This document shows positions 1 to 6,574 of a stretch of DNA of 7,898 bases, in pieces (the stretch's first letter is position 1; each line of letters starts with the position of its first letter). The notes under the pieces were generated by a model. It saw nothing but the letters and a program-made list of their open reading frames with translations. It was not told the DNA's origin and did no database searches. The stretch is from contig DDRA01000102.1 in NCBI GenBank assembly GCA_002343545.1, forward strand, positions 1,450 to 9,347, written 5' to 3'. The position numbers and the translations under genes were made by a program. The DNA comes from Bacteriovoracaceae bacterium UBA2428 (GTDB taxonomy: Bacteria > Bdellovibrionota > UBA2428).

Positions 1-67
1 CACGGGGATTCGAACCCCGGTCGCCTCCGTGAAAGGGAGGTGTCCTAGGCCTCTAGACGATGAGGAC
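1..67 (-). tRNA. tRNA-Glu (anticodon TTC), 3' end cut by window edge
   Basis: Read on the minus strand, the 5' end is GTCCTCA, followed by a D arm typical of bacterial tRNA-Glu, an anticodon stem CCTCC/GGAGG around the loop CTTTCAC, and a T arm CGGGG-TTCGAAT-CCCCG. The anticodon TTC lies at positions 31-33, so it decodes GAA/GAG. Only the first two bases (TG) of the 3' acceptor strand are inside the window; they pair with the last two bases of the 5' acceptor strand. The remaining acceptor bases and any CCA lie outside. The gene points away from the protein genes to its right, so it is not in an operon with them. Confidence 0.96.
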
Positions 68-84
68 GCTCTAAAGGCAGGACC

Positions 85-100
85 GATGTATCCTATATTC
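85..100 (-). promoter_or_regulatory. Possible -10 region for tRNA-Glu
   Basis: On the minus strand, TATAGGATAC (97-88) lies about 20-30 bases upstream of the tRNA 5' end, in an AT-rich patch of an otherwise GC-rich sequence. This is where a -10 element for the tRNA would be expected. I find no convincing -35 hexamer at 16-18 bases further upstream, so the call rests on position and composition only. Confidence 0.22.
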
Positions 101-173
101 CTGGGCCCAAATCTAGCCCCCCGCGCACGAATCTTGAAAAATTTTTCGCCGTTCCGAATTCGCGCTTCCACGC

Positions 174-198
174 GGGGCTTAAGCCCCTAAGATTTTTT
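174..198 (+). terminator. Terminator- or attenuator-like hairpin ahead of the amidoligase gene
   Basis: A perfect 14-bp palindrome, GGGGCTTAAGCCCC (174-187), can fold as a 5-bp G/C stem with a TTAA loop. It is followed by TAAG and then a run of T (193-198) in the plus direction. There is no T run on the other side, so it works only for plus-strand transcripts. No plus-strand gene in the window ends before it. It could therefore be the terminator of a transcript entering from the left, or a leader attenuator for the gene at 222. The five-base gap between stem and T run makes it weaker than a textbook terminator. Confidence 0.4.
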
Positions 199-221
199 GG
201 GAAATTTTCCGATACGCCCTT

Positions 222-1370
222 GTGGGCCTTTTCTTTCGAATCCTCGGCGTTGGCGTCCTCGCGGCCGCCCTTCTCGAAGCCCAAGCGGGCGAGGCGACCT
301 TCGGCGCCGAGTTCACCTTCACGAACCCGGCCCTGCTCTCGAGTCCCTACGCGCAGGACTACCAAAAGTACCCCGAGAACCTGACGGCCCGTAACGAGAT
401 GGCCTCGATCCTCATGCAGCGATGCGCGGACTCCGGCGGCTGCCACGTGGAGGCCATCCAACGCGAAGACGGCATGGTCGATGCCTACCGCGTGATCTAC
501 TCCGACGGCTGGTGGTTCCAGATCGCGACGGACCCTTCGGTCGTCGAAGTCCAAACGATGCCCACGACCGCGGAGCGCTTTGCGCAGCTGCGCGCGCGCC
601 TGGAATCCGACATCTTCGGCGTCGCCGCGCAAGCGGGGCTCAAACCCCACGCCACGACGGGCGGCGGCCACATCCACATCGGGGCGGCCTCGGCCTTCGA
701 CGGCGACGTGCGGCTCTTCCGCGACTTCATCGTGGATCTCGTGAACAACGCCGAGCTCACGAACGGAATTTTCGGCGGGAACGAAGACAACTCCCCCACG
801 ATCGACGCCCTCACGCCCGAACAACAGCGGGCCTTCGAGAAACTCGTCGCCGAAACCGACGCCGGGCGCGTGCCCGACATCCCGACCTTCGCGAAACGCC
901 TCCAGACCGAGGTCTACTACGCCACGCCGGGCGGCAAGCCGCCGGCCGAAAAGTACCAAGCCCTGAACGTCGTACGCCTCGTGAGCGAGCTCTTTGCCGA
1001 GGACCAACGCACGCTCGAGCTGCGGGCCATCAATCCGCAGGCAAGCTTCGAAGACTTCTTGCTGCAAACGCGGCTCTTCCAAGCCCGTCTTGACCACCTG
1101 AAAGCCTCCGACCAGCGCGTTCCGCTCAAGATCCCCAAGGTCCTCCAGCGCGGCCACAACCGCACGGATCGCTTCCTGCGCTACGTCGCCGAAAGCGGCC
1201 TCGATTGGGAACCCTACGCCCGGTGGCTGCCCGGGTCCGAGCGCCCCTACGCCGACCGGATGTGGAAAAAGTTCCTGCGCGAGAACCCGAGCCACGTCCC
1301 CCGAGGACTGCCGCCCGTCTTGCCAAGCGCTCCGGCCACGTGCACCGAGATCCTCGGGCAGCTTTTGTAG
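222..1370 (+). CDS. Putative exported amidoligase / glutamate-cysteine ligase-like protein (glutamine-synthetase fold)
   Basis: The 382-residue protein resembles the amidoligase and gamma-glutamyl-cysteine ligase group, which join a carboxylate to an amine using ATP. What I see, in order: a hydrophobic N-terminus with a likely signal-peptide cleavage after AQA (residue 22); a first strand GAEFTF with E30; a strand WWFQIATDPSVVEVQ with E109; GGGHIHIG with H150 and H152; KYQALN ending at N249; and TLELR with E266 and R268. This G-x-E, D-x-S..E, H-x-H, YxxLN, E-x-R order is the pattern expected of the family. The GTG at 222 is chosen because a stop closes the frame at 180-182, the codons in between hold no ATG, GTG or TTG, and the next Met would remove the E30 strand. 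No clear Shine-Dalgarno sequence precedes it. The substrate is unknown. The family assignment is by motif memory, and the export prediction is inference. The next gene starts 88 bp downstream on the same strand. Confidence 0.72.
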   Translation: MGLFFRILGVGVLAAALLEAQAGEATFGAEFTFTNPALLSSPYAQDYQKYPENLTARNEMASILMQRCADSGGCHVEAIQREDGMVDAYRVIYSDGWWFQIATDPSVVEVQTMPTTAERFAQLRARLESDIFGVAAQAGLKPHATTGGGHIHIGAASAFDGDVRLFRDFIVDLVNNAELTNGIFGGNEDNSPTIDALTPEQQRAFEKLVAETDAGRVPDIPTFAKRLQTEVYYATPGGKPPAEKYQALNVVRLVSELFAEDQRTLELRAINPQASFEDFLLQTRLFQARLDHLKASDQRVPLKIPKVLQRGHNRTDRFLRYVAESGLDWEPYARWLPGSERPYADRMWKKFLRENPSHVPRGLPPVLPSAPATCTEILGQLL

Positions 1371-1431
1371 CCCTCATCCAGGGCCGTCTACGCCGCTTGA
1401 AACTGTCCCAAATTTAGCCTTGCGCCGCCCT

Positions 1432-1451
1432 TGGAAGCTGCTTAGTTTCCA
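1432..1451 (+). promoter_or_regulatory. Stem-loop just before the AceE-like start codon
   Basis: TGGAAGCT and AGTTTCCA form an 8-bp stem (one G-U pair) around the loop GCTT. It ends seven bases before the ATG at 1459. The only Shine-Dalgarno-like string nearby, GGAAG, sits in its 5' arm. The structure is seen in the sequence; a role in translation or mRNA stability is inference. Confidence 0.4.
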
Positions 1452-1458
1452 CAGACTT

Positions 1459-4311
1459 ATGGCAAAATCCGGCTTCCAGCTCCCGAAGGCTCCCGCAACG
1501 CCGTCCAAAGAGACCCTCGAGCGTCTCTTCAAGGTCATCCAAACGCATGCGATGACGATGATCTATCTCGCGAACCATCGCGAGGACGTGCAGAAGGGCG
1601 ACCCCAAAGTCGGCGGCCATCCCTCGGCCTGCAGCTCGGCGCTGCACTTGCTCTCGACGCTGCACTTGGCCTCGCGCCAGCCGCAAGATTTCATGGCGGT
1701 GAAGCCCCACGCCTCGCCCGTCGATCACACGAACCACTACCTCATGCGCCTTTTCGCCGAAGCCGGCGGCGAGCGCATGTCGGACGAGCGCGCGCGCATC
1801 GCCATGCGCAACCTGCGCCACTTCTCGCCCAAGGGCGAACCCGTGCTGCAGAGCTACCACTCGGCCTACGACCCGGATCACTGGAACTTCTTGCCGTCCG
1901 GCTCGGTCGGCATCCCGCCCGTAAACGCCGCTTACCTCGCGCACGCCTTCCGCATGGCCGCTTCGCACGGACATAACGTGCCGACGGACGCGCACTTCTG
2001 GTGCCTCATGGGCGACTCCGAGTACCGCGAAGGCTCGCTCATGGAAGTCCTCCCCGAAGTCGCCGAACGCGGCCTCGGTAACGTCACGTGGATCGTCGAC
2101 TACAACCGTCAGTCGCTCGACGGCCACCGCATCCTGAACGAAGAAGCCCTGGGCGGCAAAGACAACGATCGCATCGACCGCGTCGCGCACGCCTCGGGTT
2201 GGGACACGCTGCAACTTCGCCACGGTCGCTTCCGTCAAAGCGTTTTTGAGGCGAGCGCGCAGGGCGAAGCTCTCCGCAACGTGCTCGAGAACGCCCTGCC
2301 CGACTACGAATTCCAGTCGCTGCTCTCGAAGCGCGACCCCAAGACGATCGTCGAGGCCATCGGCCGCTACGACCAAGACGCGGCCAAAGCCCTGCGCGAG
2401 CTCCAATCCGACGACCTCGTACGCTTCCTGCGCGACCTCGGCGGCCACGACACGGACGTCATCCTGGACGCCTACGCCTCGGCCCGCAAGGATCCCGACA
2501 AGCCCATGCTCATCGTGGCGCACACCGTGAAGGGCTGGGGACTCCGCTGCGAAGCCCAATCGGCCAACCACTCGGCCATGCTCACCGAAGAGGAAGTGCG
2601 CGAGCTCCGCGCGAACGTGGGCCTCGAAAGCGCCGACCTCACGAGCTTCGAGCACTTCGCCCCGCAATCCCCCGAAGGTCACTACCTTAAGGCGCGCGGC
2701 GAATGGTTCTGGAACGGCATCCAATCCCTCAAGTCGCTCAAGCAAGAGAACCTGGGCAAGCTGCGCGAAGTCTACGAACTGAGCGGCGGCGCCAAGGGCA
2801 CCCCGGCCGACACGGGCATCAATCTCAAGCTCCTGCCGATCGCGCACACGCAGTGGATGCTCGGCCAGATCACGGCCAAGCTCGTGCGCATTTCCGAGAC
2901 GCCGCTCAAGGACGCCGAAGTGCAAGAGCCGCGTAAGCCGCTCAGCGAGACCGAGAAGAAGCTGAAGGCCGCCGCCTCGATGCTCGTCACGATGGCACCC
3001 GACGTGGGCACCTCGACGAACCTCAATAGCTCGATGGACGGCCGCATCTACGGTCCCGAGTCCGAGGACTTCGAAGAAGAGTACGGCGTGAAGGACGCCA
3101 AGTCCCCCGACATCGTGCCGCACGAATCGCCCTTCTCGCGCCACATCCGCTTCGACATCGCCGAAGGCAACGCGATGAGCTGCCTCGGGTCCTACGCCAA
3201 GATGGGCGATTACGTGGGCGTGCCCTTCCTGCCCATCATGACGGTCTACGACTTCTTCCTGAAGCGCGCCCTCGACCAACTTTTCTACAACGCCTACTGG
3301 GGCGGCAGCTTTATCGCCGTCGGTACCCCGGCCGGCATCACGCTCGCGCCCGAAGGCGCGCAGCACTGCTGGAAGAGCGACATCCAGATCGCGAACCTCG
3401 TGACGTGGGAACCGGCTTACTGCTTGGAGCTCGACTGGATCCTGACGGAATCGGCTCGCCGCCACGTGCTCGCCGCGCTCGGCGACAAGGACGCGATCAA
3501 GGGTCGCTCGGGCGTGCTCGTCCGCGGCGTCACCCGCGCCCTCGACCAAAAGGAGATGCTCAAGCGTCTTAAGACGGCCGCGCGCTTCCAAGGCAAGTCG
3601 GACGAAGAGATCCTCGAGACGACGCGCAAGGACTGTTTGGAGGGCGGCTGGTACGTGGTCGACCACCGCGGCAAGCCGGGCTACCGCCCCTCCGAGAACG
3701 TCGTGCATATCTTCTCGATGGGCGCGATGATCACCGAGGCCCTCGCGGCCTCGGACGAGCTCTTGAAGGAAGGCCTCTTCGCGAACGTCATCCAAGTCAG
3801 CTCGCCGGATTTGCTCGCGGGTAACTTGGCCGACGAGAACGGCTACCGCCACCTGCGCCAAGGTCTCGGCGTGACGGGCGATCTTTTCTTGCAGCTCAAG
3901 GAAAGCACGGCCGCCGCGAAGGCGAACGGCAACGGAGCCGCCGCCTCGTACCCGCCCGCGGTCTTCGGACCCAAGCCTTTTGAGCGCGTGACGGCCGACG
4001 CCGCCGGCGCGGCCCGTCTACTCACGCTGGGCGGCCGACGCATTCCGATCGTGAGCGTTCACGACGGCGAGCCCGGCTTGCTCGACAACCTGGGCTCGAT
4101 CGTGGGCACGCTGCAGACGGCGCTCGCCGTGCGTAAGCATTCGCGCTCGGGTCGCCCCGTGGACATCTACGCTTACCACCACGTGGACGGCGCTTCGGTC
4201 GCGAAAGCCTCGCGCGAGGCGCTCGAGCGCAGCGCCTTCACGGGCACGCAGGTCGAGCTGCCGGGCGCCCCGGCGGCGCACCCAACGGAAGCCGGCGCCG
4301 CGCACGCTTAG
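1459..4311 (+). CDS. Homodimeric pyruvate dehydrogenase E1 (AceE-like) thiamine-diphosphate enzyme
   Basis: This 950-residue protein looks like the single-chain 2-oxoacid dehydrogenase E1 of the AceE type, which decarboxylates pyruvate on thiamine diphosphate and passes the acetyl group to the E2 lipoyl domain. Landmarks, which I match from memory to E. coli AceE: GGHPS (H54) and KPHASP (H84) in the N-terminal domain; the cofactor motif GDS(185-187) to N216, with the same 32-residue span as in AceE; the GGHD inner loop (H330); AHTVKGWG; the activating glutamate in IAEGN (E569); and EGAQH (H636). It is somewhat longer than the roughly 890-residue E. coli enzyme. Extra sequence includes an Ala/Gly/Asn-rich linker near 817-830 and a low-complexity C-terminus. 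The ATG at 1459 is preferred to an in-frame TTG at 1420 because the extra 13 residues look non-homologous and overlap the stem-loop. No E2 or E3 gene is in view, so a paralogue with another 2-oxoacid substrate is possible. Confidence 0.83.
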   Translation: MAKSGFQLPKAPATPSKETLERLFKVIQTHAMTMIYLANHREDVQKGDPKVGGHPSACSSALHLLSTLHLASRQPQDFMAVKPHASPVDHTNHYLMRLFAEAGGERMSDERARIAMRNLRHFSPKGEPVLQSYHSAYDPDHWNFLPSGSVGIPPVNAAYLAHAFRMAASHGHNVPTDAHFWCLMGDSEYREGSLMEVLPEVAERGLGNVTWIVDYNRQSLDGHRILNEEALGGKDNDRIDRVAHASGWDTLQLRHGRFRQSVFEASAQGEALRNVLENALPDYEFQSLLSKRDPKTIVEAIGRYDQDAAKALRELQSDDLVRFLRDLGGHDTDVILDAYASARKDPDKPMLIVAHTVKGWGLRCEAQSANHSAMLTEEEVRELRANVGLESADLTSFEHFAPQSPEGHYLKARGEWFWNGIQSLKSLKQENLGKLREVYELSGGAKGTPADTGINLKLLPIAHTQWMLGQITAKLVRISETPLKDAEVQEPRKPLSETEKKLKAAASMLVTMAPDVGTSTNLNSSMDGRIYGPESEDFEEEYGVKDAKSPDIVPHESPFSRHIRFDIAEGNAMSCLGSYAKMGDYVGVPFLPIMTVYDFFLKRALDQLFYNAYWGGSFIAVGTPAGITLAPEGAQHCWKSDIQIANLVTWEPAYCLELDWILTESARRHVLAALGDKDAIKGRSGVLVRGVTRALDQKEMLKRLKTAARFQGKSDEEILETTRKDCLEGGWYVVDHRGKPGYRPSENVVHIFSMGAMITEALAASDELLKEGLFANVIQVSSPDLLAGNLADENGYRHLRQGLGVTGDLFLQLKESTAAAKANGNGAAASYPPAVFGPKPFERVTADAAGAARLLTLGGRRIPIVSVHDGEPGLLDNLGSIVGTLQTALAVRKHSRSGRPVDIYAYHHVDGASVAKASREALERSAFTGTQVELPGAPAAHPTEAGAAHA

Positions 4312-4323
4312 AGCGCGACCGCT

Positions 4324-5406
4324 TTAGCGACGGGGATAGGCGAGACGCCGATCGCGACGACGGCGCTCGGCCTCGTCGCGTTTTTGTTGCTCTTCGGCGG
4401 CCAGCAGGCGCGGACGAACGCGCTTCCATTCCTCGGTCCACCACGACGCCTTCCACGTGCGCTCGGCGAGCTGGGCTTGGCCGCGCGCGTTCGGGTGGAA
4501 GCAGTCGATGCTGAGGTCATCGGCCGAGAAACGCGCCTGATAAGTGTCGGGCGCGAAGCGGATGCGATCGCCGAAGTTGCGGCGACGCGACTCGACGATA
4601 TCGCGCAAGACCTCGTTGTACTCGACGACGCGGCGGGCGACCCGGCGACGGTCTTCGGGGTCCGTCAGGAGCGTGAGCGTGTCACAGAACTTGACGGCCT
4701 TCCAGAGCTGCTCGCACTTGACCCCCCAGTAGAGACGGGCGTCGCGCGCGACTTCGCGCAGGATCTCGATGTTAGGGAGCGCGCTCACGACCAGTCGCGA
4801 ACGCGGGCTGCGCAGCAGAACCTCATCCACGACGCGCGTGACGTTCGCGTAGTAGGTGCGCGGCGAGATCATCTGGTCGACCCGGTCCATGCACACGTCG
4901 TTCGCGCCGATCATGAGCGTGACGTAGTCCGGAAAGGCCTGCCCGAGCGTGCGCGCGCTCCAGTCCGTCATGCTGCGAATCTGTTTGGCGACCATGTCGC
5001 CGCTCTCCGCCCCAGAGATCGCGGCGTTCATCGTGGGCAGCGCGCCGCGGTCGAGCCCGTGCAGCTTGGCCAAACGGAAACCGTGGCTCTCGACGCGACG
5101 ATGCTTGTCGAAGCCCGCGGCCCAGCTGAGCTTGCGGGCCTCGACGTTGTCGAAGTTACGCGTGATCCCGAAGGCGAGCGCGCGCAGAGCGACGAGAAGC
5201 TCGGTCCAGGGGAGCACGAAGTCTTGGCGCCGGAACATCGCGAGCGCGCCAGCCGTCATGCTGTCGCCGAAGGCCCCGATCGACGCGGGAAGCGTTACCC
5301 GGGCTTTCGGGTCGGAGTGTTCGGCGAGCGCCCGTGCTTCGACCGAAAGCCCGGCTAACGCGAGCACGATGGCGAGGCGGGATTTCGCGGTAAAACGCAA
5401 AAGCAT
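4324..5406 (-). CDS. Secreted SGNH/GDSL-family lipase-esterase, phospholipase B-like
   Basis: A 360-residue serine hydrolase of the SGNH/GDSL superfamily, expected to cleave acyl esters such as phospholipids outside the cytoplasm. All four blocks are visible: AFGDSMTAG with nucleophile S49; NAAISGAESGD with G132; MIGANDVC with N169; and SIDCFHPNARGQ with D301 and H304. The DCFHPNARGQ wording and GANDVC are close to the phospholipase B subgroup rather than to short bacterial esterases. The N-terminus (LAIVLALAG up to ALA at 26-28) is a signal peptide. The last 30 residues are highly charged (Arg/Glu-rich) and may be a tail. The ATG at 5406 is chosen over an in-frame TTG at 5460, which would add an arginine-rich stretch before the signal peptide. 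GGA seven bases before the ATG is a weak ribosome site. It lies 66 bp after the Cys-rich gene, and its stop faces the AceE-like stop across 12 bp. The fold is secure; the true substrate is not known. Confidence 0.88.
   Translation of the reverse strand: MLLRFTAKSRLAIVLALAGLSVEARALAEHSDPKARVTLPASIGAFGDSMTAGALAMFRRQDFVLPWTELLVALRALAFGITRNFDNVEARKLSWAAGFDKHRRVESHGFRLAKLHGLDRGALPTMNAAISGAESGDMVAKQIRSMTDWSARTLGQAFPDYVTLMIGANDVCMDRVDQMISPRTYYANVTRVVDEVLLRSPRSRLVVSALPNIEILREVARDARLYWGVKCEQLWKAVKFCDTLTLLTDPEDRRRVARRVVEYNEVLRDIVESRRRNFGDRIRFAPDTYQARFSADDLSIDCFHPNARGQAQLAERTWKASWWTEEWKRVRPRLLAAEEQQKRDEAERRRRDRRLAYPRR
4353..4385 (+). terminator. Intrinsic terminator for the AceE-like gene, inside the opposing gene
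   Basis: CGCGACGA (4353-4360) pairs with TCGTCGCG (4373-4380). After one bulged C the stem continues as GGC/GCC around the loop GCTCG, and TTTTT (4381-4385) follows at once. This is a strong rho-independent terminator in the plus direction only, starting 41 bases after the stop codon of the AceE-like gene. It lies wholly within the coding sequence of the minus-strand GDSL gene, where the same bases encode part of the Arg/Glu-rich C-terminal tail. Confidence 0.72.
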
Positions 5407-5472
5407 TCTGGATCCAGGATCTCGTCTCGACCCGCGCCCGCGAAGCCCGCGCGACGTCAAAAAATCGATACG

Positions 5473-6555
5473 TTACTCGGCCCCGTGCGGCGTGGGCCAA
5501 CGATCCGCTTCGTCCTCGGAGAGCAGCCGAAAGCCCGCCGCACTCGCCGTTCCGACGCAACGAAAAGTCCGCAGCAGCGCGCTGGGAGCCTTCTCGCGAC
5601 AGTAGTGCACGGTGTTTCGCTCCGCGAATCGCTCCGACTTGAGATGATCGAACTGTTTGGAGCCGTTCACCTTAGCGATCCACGCCTTGCAATAACCCGC
5701 GCTCTCCCCACATTCCGGGAGTCGCAGCTTCGACCAACCCACGACTTCGCCTTGGCCCGACGCCTGGCACTGAAAGACCCCGCACGCCGCCGGTTTGGAC
5801 AGACGGCAAGCGAAGCTTTCTTCCCCCGTGGCGCAAAGCTCCGCCCCCGTGGCCCGCCGATCCTCGCACGTGGGCATCTGCCAAGAGACCGCGGTCACGT
5901 CGACCGGATCGGAGCCACCCGGCGCTTTCTCGCGCAGGGCCCGCTGTTCGCCATTACGGATCTCGCAAAGCCCCATCAGTTGCCCCGCCGAGAGACCGGG
6001 ATTCTCCCACCACGGAAGATAGGGCGAGCCGTCGAGTAAATCCTTCGCCGGTACGGTCAGGATATCGATGTTGGTCGGAAGCTTGCCCGCGCCGTCGCAA
6101 ACCGGATTTCTCTCTTCGAGCGCGAGGCAAAGCGCGTCGCGGGACTCACGCGGGGGTACCCAGGGATCCGTCGTCACCGTCCCCGACACCGACGCCGTCC
6201 AGCACTGTTTCGCCGATGGGCGTTTGCGAATCTGCGGGTCGACCATGCAGTACAGAGCCCGACCGTCTCCGAGCGGCTGACGAATGACGTTCATCGCGTG
6301 GCCGTAGGGCGACGTCACTTTGCCGGCCCGCCGCCGAACCACGAGCCCGGCGCAGTCCTGGCTGCCGTAGCTTTCGCAGAGACTCAACGAGTGGTGATAG
6401 CAATGGTAGCCCGTGCAGTACCCCGGTTGCGGGGACTTGGGCATGAAGCGATTCGAGATCAGGTCGAGCGCATCCGCTTTTTTAAGCACGGCGGCGTCGG
6501 CGCCTGCGGCGCCCAAAAGCGCCGCCCACGCGATGAAATGGAGAGTATGCGCCAC
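5473..6555 (-). CDS. Secreted cysteine-rich protein with possible transglutaminase-like core
   Basis: I do not recognise this 360-residue protein as a named family. It begins with a signal peptide (cleavage probably after ADA at residue 21) and contains 18 cysteines, an even number that suits disulfide bonds in the periplasm or outside. Residues 45-107 resemble the papain/transglutaminase core: GYC (C47), a helix-like stretch, LVVRR, then GHAMNVI (H86) and LYCMVDPQ (D106). The spacing (39 from Cys to His, 20 from His to Asp) suits that fold, but this is inference. Two similar segments, V-S-W..MP-x-C (223-230) and V-G-W..LP-x-C (272-282), may be an internal repeat. The start is GTG at 6555, supported by GAGGG eight bases upstream, which overlaps the stop codon of the M16 gene. 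The 11-bp gap to that gene implies one operon. Confidence 0.78.
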   Translation of the reverse strand: MAHTLHFIAWAALLGAAGADAAVLKKADALDLISNRFMPKSPQPGYCTGYHCYHHSLSLCESYGSQDCAGLVVRRRAGKVTSPYGHAMNVIRQPLGDGRALYCMVDPQIRKRPSAKQCWTASVSGTVTTDPWVPPRESRDALCLALEERNPVCDGAGKLPTNIDILTVPAKDLLDGSPYLPWWENPGLSAGQLMGLCEIRNGEQRALREKAPGGSDPVDVTAVSWQMPTCEDRRATGAELCATGEESFACRLSKPAACGVFQCQASGQGEVVGWSKLRLPECGESAGYCKAWIAKVNGSKQFDHLKSERFAERNTVHYCREKAPSALLRTFRCVGTASAAGFRLLSEDEADRWPTPHGAE

Positions 6556-6561
6556 CGATCG

Positions 6562-6574
6562 CGCCCTCAGGGCG
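6562..6574 (-). promoter_or_regulatory. Shine-Dalgarno hairpin overlapping the upstream stop codon
   Basis: On the minus strand, CGCCC-TGA-GGGCG forms a 5-bp G/C stem whose three-base loop is exactly the TGA stop of the M16 gene. The Shine-Dalgarno sequence GAGGG (6568-6564) of the Cys-rich gene spans the last two loop bases and the 3' arm. A ribosome finishing the first gene would open the stem, so translation of the second gene may depend on the first. The pairing is visible; the coupling is inference. Confidence 0.45.

Noticed and set aside
1..67. tRNA-Glu as an integration site for a mobile element
   Set aside because: No integrase, no repeat of the tRNA 3' end and no foreign-looking composition in the window; the 3' end is outside the window.
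93..1295. Antisense open frame of 400 codons opposite the amidoligase gene
   Set aside because: It is opposite a gene with conserved catalytic motifs, has low-complexity composition, and shares the intergenic region with the tRNA leader. It is best explained as a shadow.
1370..1384. GCCCT/AGGGC hairpin at the amidoligase stop codon as a terminator
   Set aside because: Only a 5-bp stem and no T run follows, so it is not a convincing intrinsic terminator.
1397..1425. TTGAAA (1397-1402) as a -35 box for the AceE-like gene
   Set aside because: The expected -10 position reads TTGCGC; no acceptable -10 at 16-18 bases.
1414..3861. Very long antisense open frame (815 codons) opposite the AceE-like gene
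   Set aside because: It mirrors the G/C-ending codons of the AceE-like gene, has a repetitive Arg/Val/Glu composition and no recognisable motif. Long antisense frames are expected in high-GC genes.
4384..5358. Plus-strand open frame of 324 codons across the GDSL gene
   Set aside because: The minus strand carries all four SGNH blocks in order; the plus frame has biased, motif-free sequence.
5408..5417. Palindrome CTGGATCCAG just upstream of the GDSL start
   Set aside because: A single 10-bp palindrome with no second copy or flanking structure; likely chance.
5432..5460. TTGACG (minus strand, 5460-5455) as a -35 box for a separate GDSL promoter
   Set aside because: At 17 bases downstream the sequence is GCGCGG, with no -10-like hexamer in the allowed range.
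5461..5520. GGCCC/GGGCC stem plus T run after the Cys-rich gene as a terminator
   Set aside because: The T run is about 16 bases away from a short stem, and the GDSL gene follows in the same direction; likely chance in GC-rich DNA.
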